Assembly (NCBI RefSeq): GCF_000092045.1
Contig: NC_007766.1
Coordinates: 248,001-312,000 of the forward strand
Direction: 5' to 3'
Source: Rhizobium etli CFN 42
GTDB taxonomy: Bacteria; Pseudomonadota; Alphaproteobacteria; Rhizobiales; Rhizobiaceae
DNA length: 64,000 nucleotides
Part shown: piece after piece, positions 1 through 8,937 of the stretch
How positions within the stretch are numbered: the stretch's first letter is position 1
Layout: the number at the start of each line of letters is the position of its first letter
The notes under the pieces: generated by a model
What the model saw: the letters and a program-made list of their open reading frames with translations, nothing else
The model's database searches: none
Told to the model about the DNA's origin: nothing
Position numbers and translations under genes: made by a program

Positions 1-369
1 GATGGGCAGCGCGATCGCCCAGGTGGCAATCAATGTCGCCAGAGCCAGAACAAGGGTCAGCGCCATTCGCTCCCAGATCAGGTCGGAGACCGGCTGCTGC
101 CATTCGAAGGAGATGCCGAAATCGCCGCGCGAGAGGATGCCCCAAATCCATTTGAAATATTGGATGAGCATGGGGTCATCGAGTCCGAAGCGTTCGCGCA
201 ATTGTGCAGCGGTGTTCTGATCGACGATTTCATTGGAGGCCGCCAGCGTAGCAATATAGGTCGTGACGTAGTCGCCCGGCGGCAGCTGGATCAGCACGAA
301 AGCGAGAAAGCTGACGGCAAAGAGCGATGGAATCATCCATAGCAGTCGTTTGGCGATAAAGACCAGCAT
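1..369 (-). CDS. Opp/Dpp-type ABC transporter permease, partial (3' end outside window)
   Basis: This is the N-terminal 123 residues of an inner-membrane permease of the DppB/OppB type. The protein opens with a hydrophobic segment typical of the family (about residues 9-29), followed by the periplasmic stretch containing LRERFGLDDP and GDFGISF, which are conserved in these permeases. I chose the ATG at 369 because GAGG lies five bases upstream; an in-frame ATG at 384 is the alternative. It lies downstream of a family 5 binding protein (486-2423) on the same strand and presumably imports the same solute. The gene runs off the left edge, so nothing can be said about its C-terminal half. Confidence 0.88.
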   Translation of the reverse strand, partial: MLVFIAKRLLWMIPSLFAVSFLAFVLIQLPPGDYVTTYIATLAASNEIVDQNTAAQLRERFGLDDPMLIQYFKWIWGILSRGDFGISFEWQQPVSDLIWERMALTLVLALATLIATWAIALPI

Positions 370-451
370 GGGCGCCTCTTGCATTGAGTCCCGCCCTCCG
401 GGCCTTGCCGGATCTCATCGCCGGCGAGGCATCGGAAGGCGAACCGAAGAA

Positions 452-476
452 AGCGCCGTACCGTCGGTACGGCGCT
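452..476 (-). terminator. Stem-loop between binding protein and permease genes
   Basis: A perfect 11-bp inverted repeat (AGCGCCGTACC, 3-base loop, then its complement) is followed on the minus strand by TTTCTT. It lies ten bases past the stop of the binding-protein gene and 83 bases before the permease start. It looks like a partial terminator or 3' stabilising hairpin, a common way to make binding protein in excess over permease. A full intrinsic terminator would normally have a longer T run, so read-through is likely. Confidence 0.7.
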
Positions 477-485
477 CGATCAAAA

Positions 486-2423
486 TCAGCTCGTGAAGGT
501 GAACTGCTGCGGCATCGAAGGCCCCGGATTGGGCCAGGACCAGCTATCCGGCTGCTTCTCGGGAACATTGCGCAGATTATTGCGGATGATGCCGAAGCCG
601 CCGACCGCGAGGCAAAGGCCCACGGTCTCGAATTCCTCCGCGGCGATGTCGAAGATCTGCTTCATGGTCGCGCCGCGTTTGTCGAGATCGGCCGTCGAAC
701 GCGCTTCGTCGAACAGCTTCATGCGCTTCTTCTGGCTTTCCGGCGGCTCCTCGCCACGCGCGCCGTTAGACGTATACCAGAGCGTCCACGGAATGGCGTA
801 ACGCGACCCCTGCGGATGGAAGGCGAAGAAATCGCGAGGGTCGAGCATCGGATCGAGACCACCCGGCCCCGGCCACACCTGCGCATCATGGGCATTGTCA
901 TCGCCGCGGGTATAATAGAGCGCCCGCTCGATCGTATTGACCTTCATGTCGATGCCAATCTGCGACCAATGCGTCTTGACCAGCTCCAGGGCATCGACGA
1001 GATCGGGATAAAGCGTCGGAATGACGTCGACCGAGAAGAACACCTTCTGACCGTCGGGCCGCACGCGAAAGCCGTCAGGCCCCTTCTTGTAGCCGGCCTG
1101 ATCAAGCATCGCGCCTGCCTTGTCGGCGTCGTATTCGGTGAATTGACGCGCGTACTTCTCGTGATACCACGGATGGGTCGGACGCGGCCCGGCCTGATAA
1201 GGCTCACTCTGCCCGAAATAGACGATGTCGATGAGTTCTTGGCGATTGATGCCTATCGAGAGCGCCTGCCGGAAGGACTTGTCTGCAAACATCTTGCGCA
1301 TGGCAGGATCTTTGTGGGTGATATTGAAGTAGATCTGGCATTGTTGTGAGGCGGAAGGCACGAGCGTCAGCAGACGATAATCGCCCTTCTGCATGTTCTG
1401 GGAGAGAGTCGGCTTATTGGCCAGCACGCTGATGTGACGTTCCTGGATGTCGATCTTTCCTGAGATGACGTTCAGCATCAGCGACTCGACGTCCTGCGAA
1501 ATGCCGAAATTGATCTCATCGATGTAGGGAAGCTGGTTGCCTGCCGTATCGACCTGCCAGAAATAGGGGTTCCGGGTCATGACGACGCGCGTGGCGCCGC
1601 CGACATAGGGTTCCTTGACGACCCAAGGATCGAGTGTCGGCTTGACGACATTGCCCCAGCGCGTCGGAATTTCGATGTCGCCGCAGCGGTTGCGGAAGAG
1701 CTCCGTCCAGCTGGTGACGCCTGCATTCTTGGCATCGGCCTCGATGTTGGGATTGTACTTCGGCAGGAACTGGCTGCAGTAATGCTTCGGGAAGAGCGTC
1801 GGATGCTGACCGAGCGGCGTGGCAAGGTTTTCGAGATAAAGCGCGTTCGGCGCGGCGAAGGTGAATTTCACCGTATAATCGTCGATCTTTTCGACAGTGA
1901 CCGGCTTGCCGGCAACGGCTAGCTGCGCCGGCGTCGCGCTGTAAAGCTCGGTGTTCTTCACGCAGTCTTCGATCGCGAAAACAACGTCGTCGGCCGTGAA
2001 GGGGTGGCCGTCCGACCAGCGCACACCTTCGATCAGGTGGAAGGTGAATTGCGTCGCGTCGTCGCTGACTTCCCAGCGCTCGGCGAGGTTCGGCTGCACG
2101 GCGGTGAATTCCAGATTCCAGCGCACGAGGCTCTGGTTGCCGACCATGCGCAGAATGCCGTTATGGTCGGATGAACCGCGCAGGCCGCGGCGCAACGTCC
2201 CGCCATATGTGCCGACCTTCTCGAACGGCGTTACCACCATCGGCTTCTTCGGCAGGCGCTCGGCCAGCGGCGGCAGTTTGCCGTCTTTGACCAGTTGCGC
2301 CAGCGCAGGCGCTTCCCCGTCGGCGGCGAAGGCACGACCGGCGATGGACAGTGCTGCAGCACCAGCCATGCCGCCGAGAACGGCGCGGCGGGTGACACCG
2401 CGAGACAGAATTTCATTGGGCAT
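486..2423 (-). CDS. ABC transporter substrate-binding protein, family 5 (Opp/Dpp/AgpA-like)
   Basis: This is a periplasmic solute-binding protein of 645 aa, at the large end of family 5, as in rhizobial oligosaccharide-type receptors. The N-terminus has a twin-arginine-like signal (T-R-R-A-V-L near residues 11-16, then a hydrophobic stretch to about residue 34 ending AFAA), so export by Tat is possible. The body shows the usual SBP_bac_5 pattern, for example RWEVSDDATQFTFHL, DGHPFTADDV and the RQALSIGINRQEL segment. The start at 2423 has AGGGGAGGA upstream. It is transcribed away from the GntR regulator at 2775, with a permease gene downstream. The substrate is not readable from sequence; linkage to uronate enzymes suggests a uronide or oligosaccharide (inference). 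Confidence 0.88.
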   Translation of the reverse strand: MPNEILSRGVTRRAVLGGMAGAAALSIAGRAFAADGEAPALAQLVKDGKLPPLAERLPKKPMVVTPFEKVGTYGGTLRRGLRGSSDHNGILRMVGNQSLVRWNLEFTAVQPNLAERWEVSDDATQFTFHLIEGVRWSDGHPFTADDVVFAIEDCVKNTELYSATPAQLAVAGKPVTVEKIDDYTVKFTFAAPNALYLENLATPLGQHPTLFPKHYCSQFLPKYNPNIEADAKNAGVTSWTELFRNRCGDIEIPTRWGNVVKPTLDPWVVKEPYVGGATRVVMTRNPYFWQVDTAGNQLPYIDEINFGISQDVESLMLNVISGKIDIQERHISVLANKPTLSQNMQKGDYRLLTLVPSASQQCQIYFNITHKDPAMRKMFADKSFRQALSIGINRQELIDIVYFGQSEPYQAGPRPTHPWYHEKYARQFTEYDADKAGAMLDQAGYKKGPDGFRVRPDGQKVFFSVDVIPTLYPDLVDALELVKTHWSQIGIDMKVNTIERALYYTRGDDNAHDAQVWPGPGGLDPMLDPRDFFAFHPQGSRYAIPWTLWYTSNGARGEEPPESQKKRMKLFDEARSTADLDKRGATMKQIFDIAAEEFETVGLCLAVGGFGIIRNNLRNVPEKQPDSWSWPNPGPSMPQQFTFTS

Positions 2424-2774
2424 CGATTCCTCCCCTTTTATGCCGGCACAGGCGGGCTCGCGACTTGCCGTTTTGCGCCCTCCTCGGCGCTGGAACGAAA
2501 CCATAGACACGTTCTCAAATGATTACAAGAGTTGACAGATAATTACAGATTCGATAGCCATGCCGTATCAGACACAACGCCAAGCTATTGGCAATCCTGC
2601 CTTGGATAGGGAAAGAAGACAGACCTGTCAGAAGCTGTATACAGGCCGCGTCGCGGCCGGTGATGGCGTGGCGCCATCCCGGCGCATGGTCGAGAAGGCA
2701 TATCCGGCTTCTGCTCGCCGGACGAAGAGCCGACGGGGCGAATTCGCCACTTGGCGGGGGAGAAAAGAGCGATA
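2424..2774. promoter_or_regulatory. Divergent control region with a GntR-type operator candidate
   Basis: This 351-bp region separates the binding-protein gene (minus) from the GntR regulator (plus) and holds no gene I can support. A perfect palindrome CTGTATACAG lies at 2635-2644; its TGTATACA core resembles operators of FCD-type GntR repressors. An ATTACA hexamer is repeated directly 20 bp apart at 2522-2527 and 2542-2547, with TTGACA between (2532-2537). A GGAAC at about 2491 is not a stress promoter because the CGTT follows after only 13 bases. Exact promoter positions cannot be fixed by eye. Confidence 0.45.
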
Positions 2775-3488
2775 ATGACGTTTGCAGTCGATGCCGTTTC
2801 AAACCGGGGCGCAACGCGCTTCAGCGACATCATCTACGAGAAGATCGTGGGGATGATCGCGGACGGCAATTTTCCTGTCAACGAGCGGCTGCCGTCGGAG
2901 ACCAAGCTTGCAGCCGATTTTGGCGCATCGAGACCCGTTGTGCGAGAAGCGCTCGAACGACTGAGAGCCGATGGCCTCGTCGTTTCCCGCAAGGGCTCTG
3001 GTTCCTATGTCCGGCAGCGGCCGGATTCGTCGATGCTGAAGATGGTCCCGGTCGGCTCGCTTGCCGATGTCCAGCGGTTCTTCGAATTCCGCGCCGGTCT
3101 CGAGGCCGAAGCTGCGGAGCTTGCCGCGCGAAACTGGCAGCCGGCTGACAAGGAGCGGATCACTGAGGCGCTTCTTGCGATCGAACAATGTCTGAGGAAC
3201 GGCGAACTCGGCGCCGACGAAGACCAGGCCCTGCACGACGCGATCGCGATGGCGACAGGCAATCAGTTTCACATCACCGTGCGCGAATGGTTCAAGCCGC
3301 ATTTCGCCATCGGCCATTCCGTAACGCGAAGCCTGAGCCTGAAACGGACTCCGGAGCAGATCCGCAGCGTTCAGGACGAGCATGCGGTCATCGTCGAGGC
3401 GATCTTCGCGCGGCGGGAAGCCGAAGCGCATGATGCGATGAAGAAACACATACTGAATGCGCGTGCCCGCATGTTTCAGGGGGTTTGA
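2775..3488 (+). CDS. GntR family transcriptional regulator (FCD/FadR subfamily)
   Basis: A 237-aa DNA-binding repressor with an N-terminal winged helix (residues about 10-75, including the family signature RLPSETKLAADFGASRPVVREAL) and a C-terminal all-helical FCD ligand domain (about 95-225). FCD regulators commonly sense acidic sugars or organic acids. I chose the ATG at 2775 because GGGGGAGAAA precedes it; an earlier in-frame ATG at 2751 has no ribosome site. It lies 21 bases upstream of the uronate-dehydrogenase-like gene and divergent from an ABC transporter, so it probably controls both in response to a uronate-derived ligand (inference). Confidence 0.9.
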   Translation: MTFAVDAVSNRGATRFSDIIYEKIVGMIADGNFPVNERLPSETKLAADFGASRPVVREALERLRADGLVVSRKGSGSYVRQRPDSSMLKMVPVGSLADVQRFFEFRAGLEAEAAELAARNWQPADKERITEALLAIEQCLRNGELGADEDQALHDAIAMATGNQFHITVREWFKPHFAIGHSVTRSLSLKRTPEQIRSVQDEHAVIVEAIFARREAEAHDAMKKHILNARARMFQGV

Positions 3489-3509
3489 GCGACAATGGGA
3501 GGAAGGACG

Positions 3510-4340
3510 ATGAGACGGATTGCCATGACGGGTGCCGCCGGACGTGTCGGGACGCTGCTGCGCCCGTTTCTGCGGCAGCATTTTGAGCATCTCCGCCTGA
3601 TCGATATTCATGAGCCCGCGGATCTGGCCGAGAATGAAGGCTTCCTTGGTGCCGATCTGTCAAAGCTCGAAGAGGCAAAGGCCGCTTTGGGCGACATCGA
3701 CGGTGTCGTTCATCTGGCTGGTCTTGCGGGCGGCGTTGATATCAACGCGATTTTGCAGGCGAATGTGCTCGGCACCTACAATCTCTACGAGGCCGCCCGG
3801 ATCAACAAGGTCGAGCGGGTCGTCTACGCCTCAAGCAACCATACGACCGGCTTTTATCCCCGCGGCGAGGTCATTTCGCCGCTCGATCCCATGCGACCGG
3901 ACAGTCCCTACGGACTTTCCAAATGCTGGGGCGAGCTGGTGGCGGGGCTTTATTACGACACATCGGGCATCCGCTCCCTTTCCATCCGCATCGGCAATGC
4001 CGGCAGCTACCCCAACAGCGAGCGCTCGATCGCGATCTGGATCAGCGCCCGGGATCTCGCGCAGCTGGTGCAGATCGGGCTCACCCATCCCTCGATCGCC
4101 GCGACGGTGGTCTACGGCGTATCCGATACGGACGAAAAATGGTGGGACAACGATCTGGCGAGGCGGCTCGGCTACCAGCCGCAGGATCGGCCGCGTGATC
4201 ACGCCCGTATCGAGAACGGCGCCGAGGGACGGGTCGCCCGTGCCTTTCAGGGCGGCGGTTTCTGCGAATTCAACCATGACGGCAACATCCGCATGCGCGA
4301 TGCCGAGGGTCTCATCAAAGACCTGGAGACGGCATCGTGA
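3510..4340 (+). CDS. NAD-dependent epimerase/dehydratase family, probable uronate dehydrogenase
   Basis: An extended short-chain dehydrogenase of 276 aa. It has the Rossmann motif TGAAGRVG at residues 7-14, the SSNH stretch near 108-111, and catalytic Tyr134/Lys138 in PYGLSK. The SSNHTTGFYPRGE and NLYEAAR segments closely resemble my recollection of Agrobacterium uronate dehydrogenase, which oxidises galacturonate or glucuronate to the aldarolactone with NAD. The start at 3510 has GGAGGAAGG upstream; the ATG at 3495 lacks one. The stop overlaps the next gene (GTGA), so translation is coupled to the lactonase. Other sugar dehydrogenases of the same family cannot be excluded. Confidence 0.8.
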   Translation: MRRIAMTGAAGRVGTLLRPFLRQHFEHLRLIDIHEPADLAENEGFLGADLSKLEEAKAALGDIDGVVHLAGLAGGVDINAILQANVLGTYNLYEAARINKVERVVYASSNHTTGFYPRGEVISPLDPMRPDSPYGLSKCWGELVAGLYYDTSGIRSLSIRIGNAGSYPNSERSIAIWISARDLAQLVQIGLTHPSIAATVVYGVSDTDEKWWDNDLARRLGYQPQDRPRDHARIENGAEGRVARAFQGGGFCEFNHDGNIRMRDAEGLIKDLETAS

Positions 4341-5224
4341 CGGCGCCCCGCATCGTTGAACCGAAGATCCGTTCGGTGCTGCAGCAGCCGCTGACGGTCG
4401 GTGAATCGCCGGTGTGGGACGAAAAGACCGGCGCGCTCTGGCTGGTCGACATCCTGGCGCCGGCGATTGTCCGTATCTCGGCAGAGGGCAAGGCTGATCG
4501 GTTTGACATGCCGGCGGCGGTCGGCTGCCTGGGGCTTTGCCGCGACGGCAGGATCGTCGTTGGTCTCCAGACCGGAGTCCACATCTTTCACCCGGTTAAT
4601 CGTCATCTCGAATTTCTCTGCGATCCAACCGGGCGCGAGTTGATCGGCCGCCTCAACGACGGCAAGGTCGGCCCGGACGGGCATTTATGGGTCGGCTCGA
4701 TCAGCGAAGCCAAGCCGCAGGTGAACGACGCGGCGCTGTTCCGTGTCGGCGCCGATGGCAGCACGCGGACCATCGCGACGGGATTGACAAGCTCCAACGG
4801 CCTCGCCTGGTCGCCGGATGGGCGACGCATGTATCACTCCGACAGCCGGCAATGCTTCCTGCAGGCCTTCGATTTCGATCCCGGGACGGGAGAACTCGGC
4901 GAAGGACGCCGTCTTCGCAGCTTCACTGAAGAACAGGGACGGCCTGATGGCGCGACGACCGATCGCGACGGGTTCTACTGGAGCGCCGGCGTTTCCGCCG
5001 GCCGCCTCAACAGAATATCGCCTGAAGGCGAGATCGTCGAAATCTACATTCTGCCGGTCGCAGCACCGACCATGCCGTGTTTCGGAGGGCCCGATTTCAA
5101 CACCCTCTACGTCACGAGCCTGTCGACCGACCGGACCGGCCGTTTCGAGGCGGGCACGGTCATCGCCTTCGACGTGGATGCGGAGGGGCTGCCGCCTTTC
5201 CGCTTCGGCAAGCAATCATCTTGA
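4337..5224 (+). CDS. SMP-30/gluconolactonase/LRE family lactonase
   Basis: A 295-aa six-bladed beta-propeller hydrolase. Family metal-ligand motifs are visible: GESPVWDE with the Glu near residue 23, SSNGLAWSPDG with the Asn near 154, and RPDGATTDRDG with the Asp near 205. The family hydrolyses sugar lactones using a divalent metal. It follows the uronate-dehydrogenase-like gene with a 4-bp overlap (GTG start within GTGA), so the likely substrate is the aldarolactone made by that enzyme, yielding an aldarate (inference). There is no signal peptide, so it is cytoplasmic. Its stop overlaps an in-frame ATG of the next gene at 5224. Confidence 0.87.
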   Translation: MTAPRIVEPKIRSVLQQPLTVGESPVWDEKTGALWLVDILAPAIVRISAEGKADRFDMPAAVGCLGLCRDGRIVVGLQTGVHIFHPVNRHLEFLCDPTGRELIGRLNDGKVGPDGHLWVGSISEAKPQVNDAALFRVGADGSTRTIATGLTSSNGLAWSPDGRRMYHSDSRQCFLQAFDFDPGTGELGEGRRLRSFTEEQGRPDGATTDRDGFYWSAGVSAGRLNRISPEGEIVEIYILPVAAPTMPCFGGPDFNTLYVTSLSTDRTGRFEAGTVIAFDVDAEGLPPFRFGKQSS

Positions 5225-5247
5225 TGGAAAGCGAACGGGGGAGAAAA

Positions 5248-6198
5248 ATGAGCATCGCGATCATGCGCAAGGCGCTTACGGGCGTATCGGGCGTGCCTGT
5301 CACGGCTTATGACGGCGGGGGCGAAGTCGAACCCCGGATTACCGCGAAGGTTTATGCGCGGGTGGCGGCGGCGGGCATTCACAACATCGTCGCAGCCGGC
5401 AATACCGGGGAATTCTACGCGCTGACGCCGCAAGAGATCCGCATCGTCCACGAAGCGGCGGTCGCGGGCGTCGACGGGCAAGCACCGGTGACGGCGGCGG
5501 TCGGCCGGTCGCTACGCGAGGCGATCGGCATGGCTAAGGATGCGGCTGCGATCGGGGCATCAGCCGTCATGTCGCACCAACCCGTCGACCCCTTCGCAGC
5601 ACCTTCGGCCCAGATCGATTATTTCTGCAATCTCGCCGATGCGTCCGCCCTGCCGCTCGTCGCCTATGTCAGGGCCGAGGGTTTTAGCGTCGCCGAGATC
5701 GTCCGCCTCGCCAATCACGGAAATATTGCCGGCATCAAATTCGCGACGACCGACCTGATGCTGCTGTCGCGCGCGATCCCCGCCGCCGATCCGAATGGCG
5801 CGCTGTTCGTCTGCGGCCTGGCAGAAAGCTGGGCGCCGACATTCACCGCAGCCGGCGCGCGCGGCTTCACGTCAGGCCTCGTCAACGTCGCGCCAAAGCT
5901 TTCGCTCGCCGTCCAGGACTCGCTTGAAAAGGGCGATTTCGCCGCGGCGAGAGCAATCGTCGGCAAGCTCGAACCCTTCGAGCGGATGCGGACCAAATTC
6001 CGCAACGGCGCGAACGTCACGGTCGTGAAGGAGGCCGTCACCTATTCCGGCCTCGATGTCGGGCCGGTGCGCGTGCCGGGATTGCCGCAGCTCGATCAGC
6101 AGGACCGCGAGGAGCTGCACCGCCTGCTTCGAGGCTGGGAGGCCGAGGGCGACATTCAAACGCAGCAGGACCGGCAGGCCGTGAAGGCTGCCGGCTGA
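5248..6198 (+). CDS. Dihydrodipicolinate synthase (DapA) family lyase, possible aldarate-pathway dehydratase
   Basis: A TIM-barrel class I aldolase-family protein, 316 aa. The GNTGE loop is at residues 51-55, the catalytic Tyr is Tyr140 in VAYV, and the Schiff-base lysine is Lys164 in GIKFATTD. In aldarate pathways a member of this family (5-dehydro-4-deoxyglucarate dehydratase) acts after the lactonase, which fits the position here. Genuine DapA is unlikely in this operon. The GGGGGAG ribosome site favours 5248 as start; an ATG at 5224 overlapping the previous stop (TGATG) is an alternative that adds eight residues. Exact substrate not determinable from sequence. Confidence 0.8.
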   Translation: MSIAIMRKALTGVSGVPVTAYDGGGEVEPRITAKVYARVAAAGIHNIVAAGNTGEFYALTPQEIRIVHEAAVAGVDGQAPVTAAVGRSLREAIGMAKDAAAIGASAVMSHQPVDPFAAPSAQIDYFCNLADASALPLVAYVRAEGFSVAEIVRLANHGNIAGIKFATTDLMLLSRAIPAADPNGALFVCGLAESWAPTFTAAGARGFTSGLVNVAPKLSLAVQDSLEKGDFAAARAIVGKLEPFERMRTKFRNGANVTVVKEAVTYSGLDVGPVRVPGLPQLDQQDREELHRLLRGWEAEGDIQTQQDRQAVKAAG

Positions 6199-6261
6199 GT
6201 TCGAACATTCTTCTGCAAGCAACCGGCGCGGGATGGCGCCACGAGATTGGGAGGTCTTGAG

Positions 6262-7848
6262 ATGCTGAAACAGCTATTGACGACAATCGCAGTTACCGGC
6301 GCCCTGATGGCCGCGCAGCCGAGCCTGGCGGCATCGCCGCCCAATATGCTGGTGATTGGAACGAATCTGACCGGCATCCGCACGCTCGATCCGGCCCAGA
6401 ACAATGCCCGCACGGTCTCCGAGCTGATCTCGAACCTCTACGACAACCTCGTGCAACTGTCCCCGGACGATTTGAAGACGCTGAAGCCGATGCTGGCGAC
6501 GCAATGGAGCGTATCGGACGACGGCAAGATCATCACGCTGACCCTGCGCGACGATGCGGTCTTCCAGAGCGGCAACAAGGTGACCGCCGAGGATGCGGCC
6601 TGGTCGATCCAGCGCGTCATCAAGATGGGTCAGGTCGGCTCCACGGACGTCGCGCTCTGGGGCTTCACGGCCGATAATGTCGAAAAGCTGGTCCGCGCCA
6701 AGGACGAACACACGCTGGAGATCGAGCTGCCGCAGGCGGTGAATACCGACCTTGTGCTCTATTCGCTGGCAGGCTCCTCGATCGGCATTGTCGACAAAAA
6801 GACGGTGCTGTCGCATGAGGCGAACGGCGATTTCGGCGGCGCCTGGCTCTCGGCCAATTCCGCCGGCAGCGGTCCGTTCAGCCTGGCGCAATGGCGTCCG
6901 AACGACGTGGCGATCTTCAATGCCCAGCCAAAATATTGGGGCGGCAAGCCGGCCATGGCGCGTGTCGTCGCCCGCCACATCCCGGAATCCGGCAATCTCC
7001 GGCTTCAGCTGGAGGCCGGCGACGTCGATGTCGGCCAGTACGTGGCGAGCGGCGATCTCGATGCCCTCTCCAGCAACAAGGATATGGTCATCGAGAACGT
7101 TCCGGGTCTTGGCTTCTATTATATCGCCCTCAACCAGAAAGATCCCGACCTGCAGAAGCCGAAGGTTCGCGAGGCCTTCCAGCATGCCTTCGACTGGAAG
7201 GCGATCTCCGGCAACATCATGCGCTACACTGGTTTTCCCTGGCAGTCGATGATCCCGCGCGGGATGATCGGCGCTCCCGAAGCGGCTGATGTTCGCTATA
7301 ACTACGATCCCGCCAAGGCGAAGCAGCTGCTGGTGGAGGCCGGCTATCCCAATGGCCTGAAGAAAGTGCTCAATCCCTCGGGAGCACCAACCTTGCCCTT
7401 CGCGGAAGCGCTGCAGGCGAGCGCACGGGCCGCCGGCTTCGATCTCGATCTCGTGCCCGGCGAATTCACGCCCGCCTTCCGCGAGCGCAAATTCGAAGTG
7501 CTGCTCGGCAATTCCGGCGCCCGCCTGCCCGATCCTTTCGCCGTCGCCACGCAATATGCCTTCAATCCCGACAATAGCGACGAGGCACGCCTCGGCAGCT
7601 ATTATCTCTGGCGTACCGGCATGAAGGTGGACGAGCTCAACACGCTCATCGATCAATCGATGAAGGAGCGCGACACGGGCAAACGCACCGATATCTTCAA
7701 GAAGATGGACGGCATCTATGCCGGCATGGCTTCCCCGCTCGTCATCTTCTTCCAGCGAACCGACCCCTATGTCATGCGCGCCAACGTGAAGGGCTATCAC
7801 GGGCACACGACCTGGTCGACGCGCTGGCATGATGTGACCAAGGAGTAG
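6262..7848 (+). CDS. ABC transporter substrate-binding protein, family 5
   Basis: An exported solute receptor of 528 aa with a Sec-type signal peptide (MLKQLLTTIAVTGALMAAQ, cleaved near LAASPP at about residue 23). Family 5 landmarks include DDGKIITLTLRDDAVFQSG, the KVREAFQHAFDW segment and NYDPAKAKQLL. GGGAGG sits before the ATG at 6262. It is the first gene of a complete Opp-type transporter (binding protein, two permeases, two ATPases; 6262-11467) directly downstream of the uronate enzymes, and probably imports their substrate (inference). This gives the locus two separate family 5 receptors, the other at 486-2423. Confidence 0.9.
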   Translation: MLKQLLTTIAVTGALMAAQPSLAASPPNMLVIGTNLTGIRTLDPAQNNARTVSELISNLYDNLVQLSPDDLKTLKPMLATQWSVSDDGKIITLTLRDDAVFQSGNKVTAEDAAWSIQRVIKMGQVGSTDVALWGFTADNVEKLVRAKDEHTLEIELPQAVNTDLVLYSLAGSSIGIVDKKTVLSHEANGDFGGAWLSANSAGSGPFSLAQWRPNDVAIFNAQPKYWGGKPAMARVVARHIPESGNLRLQLEAGDVDVGQYVASGDLDALSSNKDMVIENVPGLGFYYIALNQKDPDLQKPKVREAFQHAFDWKAISGNIMRYTGFPWQSMIPRGMIGAPEAADVRYNYDPAKAKQLLVEAGYPNGLKKVLNPSGAPTLPFAEALQASARAAGFDLDLVPGEFTPAFRERKFEVLLGNSGARLPDPFAVATQYAFNPDNSDEARLGSYYLWRTGMKVDELNTLIDQSMKERDTGKRTDIFKKMDGIYAGMASPLVIFFQRTDPYVMRANVKGYHGHTTWSTRWHDVTKE

Positions 7849-7853
7849 AGCGC

Positions 7854-8933
7854 GTGGCGAGCGCCGATCTGACATCGAAGCCGGATGGGAGCGGGTTCGC
7901 CGAGGCGGCTCCGCACCCTCTGCTGAGCCTGCTGCGGCGGCTGGCGGGACGCGCGGTGGCCGTCGTGACGACGCTGCTCGGCCTGCTCTTCCTGACCTTC
8001 TCGATGGGCCGCCTGCTGCCTGCCGACCCGGTGCTCGCGATCACCGGGGCGGAGGTCAGTAAGGAGGTTTACGACCGCGTCTATAACGAGCTCGGCCTTG
8101 GGCAGCCGATCTGGATGCAGTTCCTCTCCTATGTCGGGAAGATCGCCACCGGTGATCTCGGCATGGCGGCGACGACCGGCCAGCCGATCCTGACCGATCT
8201 GATGACGATCTTTCCGGCGACCATCGAGCTTGCCATCGTTGCGATGATCATTGGAGCGATCGTCGGCATTCCCTTGGGCATCACCGCTGCGGTCCGGCGC
8301 GGGACGATGATCGACCATATCGCCCGGATCGTCGCGCTTGCCGGCCATTCCATCCCGATCTTCTGGACCGGCCTGATGGCGCTCTTCCTCTTCTACGCCA
8401 AGCTGAAGCTCGTCGGCGCATCGGGCCGGGTCGACGTCTTTTACGAGGGCTTAGTCACACCTATGACCGGTTTTCTGCTGATCGATGCGGCGATCCAGGG
8501 CCAATGGGACGTGTTTCAGAACGCGCTCGGCCACATCATCCTGCCGGCGGCAATCCTCGGCTATTACTCCGTTGCCTATATCAGCCGCATGTCGCGAAGC
8601 TTCATGCTGGAGCAGCTGAGCCAGGAATATATCATCACCGCGCGAGCAAAGGGGCTTGGCACCCGCAAGGTCGTCTGGCGCCATGCCTTCCGCAATATTC
8701 GCGTGCAGCTCCTGACGATCCTGGCGCTGACCTTCGGCGGGCTGCTCGAAGGCGCGGTGTTGATCGAGACGGTTTTCGGCTGGCCGGGCCTCGGTCAGTA
8801 CCTCACCCGCGGGCTGCAGATGAACGACATGAACGTCGTCATGGGGTCGGTACTGACGATCGGCGCCGTCTTCCTGACGATCAACATCCTGTCCGACGTC
8901 CTCTATCGCATCCTTGATCCGAGAACACGGTAA
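7854..8933 (+). CDS. Opp/Dpp-type ABC transporter permease (DppB-like)
   Basis: A 359-aa inner-membrane permease with about six membrane segments and the inner-membrane coupling (EAA-type) region around YIITARAKGLGTRKVVWRHAFRN. Starts with GTG at 7854, preceded by AAGGAG that overlaps the previous stop codon, five bases downstream of the receptor gene. A hydrophilic N-terminal extension of about 30 residues precedes the first helix. It contains GLLFLTFSMGRLLPADPV, typical of the first-permease type. It pairs with the second permease at 8938. Confidence 0.9.
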   Translation: MASADLTSKPDGSGFAEAAPHPLLSLLRRLAGRAVAVVTTLLGLLFLTFSMGRLLPADPVLAITGAEVSKEVYDRVYNELGLGQPIWMQFLSYVGKIATGDLGMAATTGQPILTDLMTIFPATIELAIVAMIIGAIVGIPLGITAAVRRGTMIDHIARIVALAGHSIPIFWTGLMALFLFYAKLKLVGASGRVDVFYEGLVTPMTGFLLIDAAIQGQWDVFQNALGHIILPAAILGYYSVAYISRMSRSFMLEQLSQEYIITARAKGLGTRKVVWRHAFRNIRVQLLTILALTFGGLLEGAVLIETVFGWPGLGQYLTRGLQMNDMNVVMGSVLTIGAVFLTINILSDVLYRILDPRTR

Positions 8934-8937
8934 CGCC

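Noticed and set aside
2491..2511. GGAAC followed by CGTT upstream of the GntR gene
   Set aside because: The spacing is only 13 bases, too short for the stress promoter pattern.
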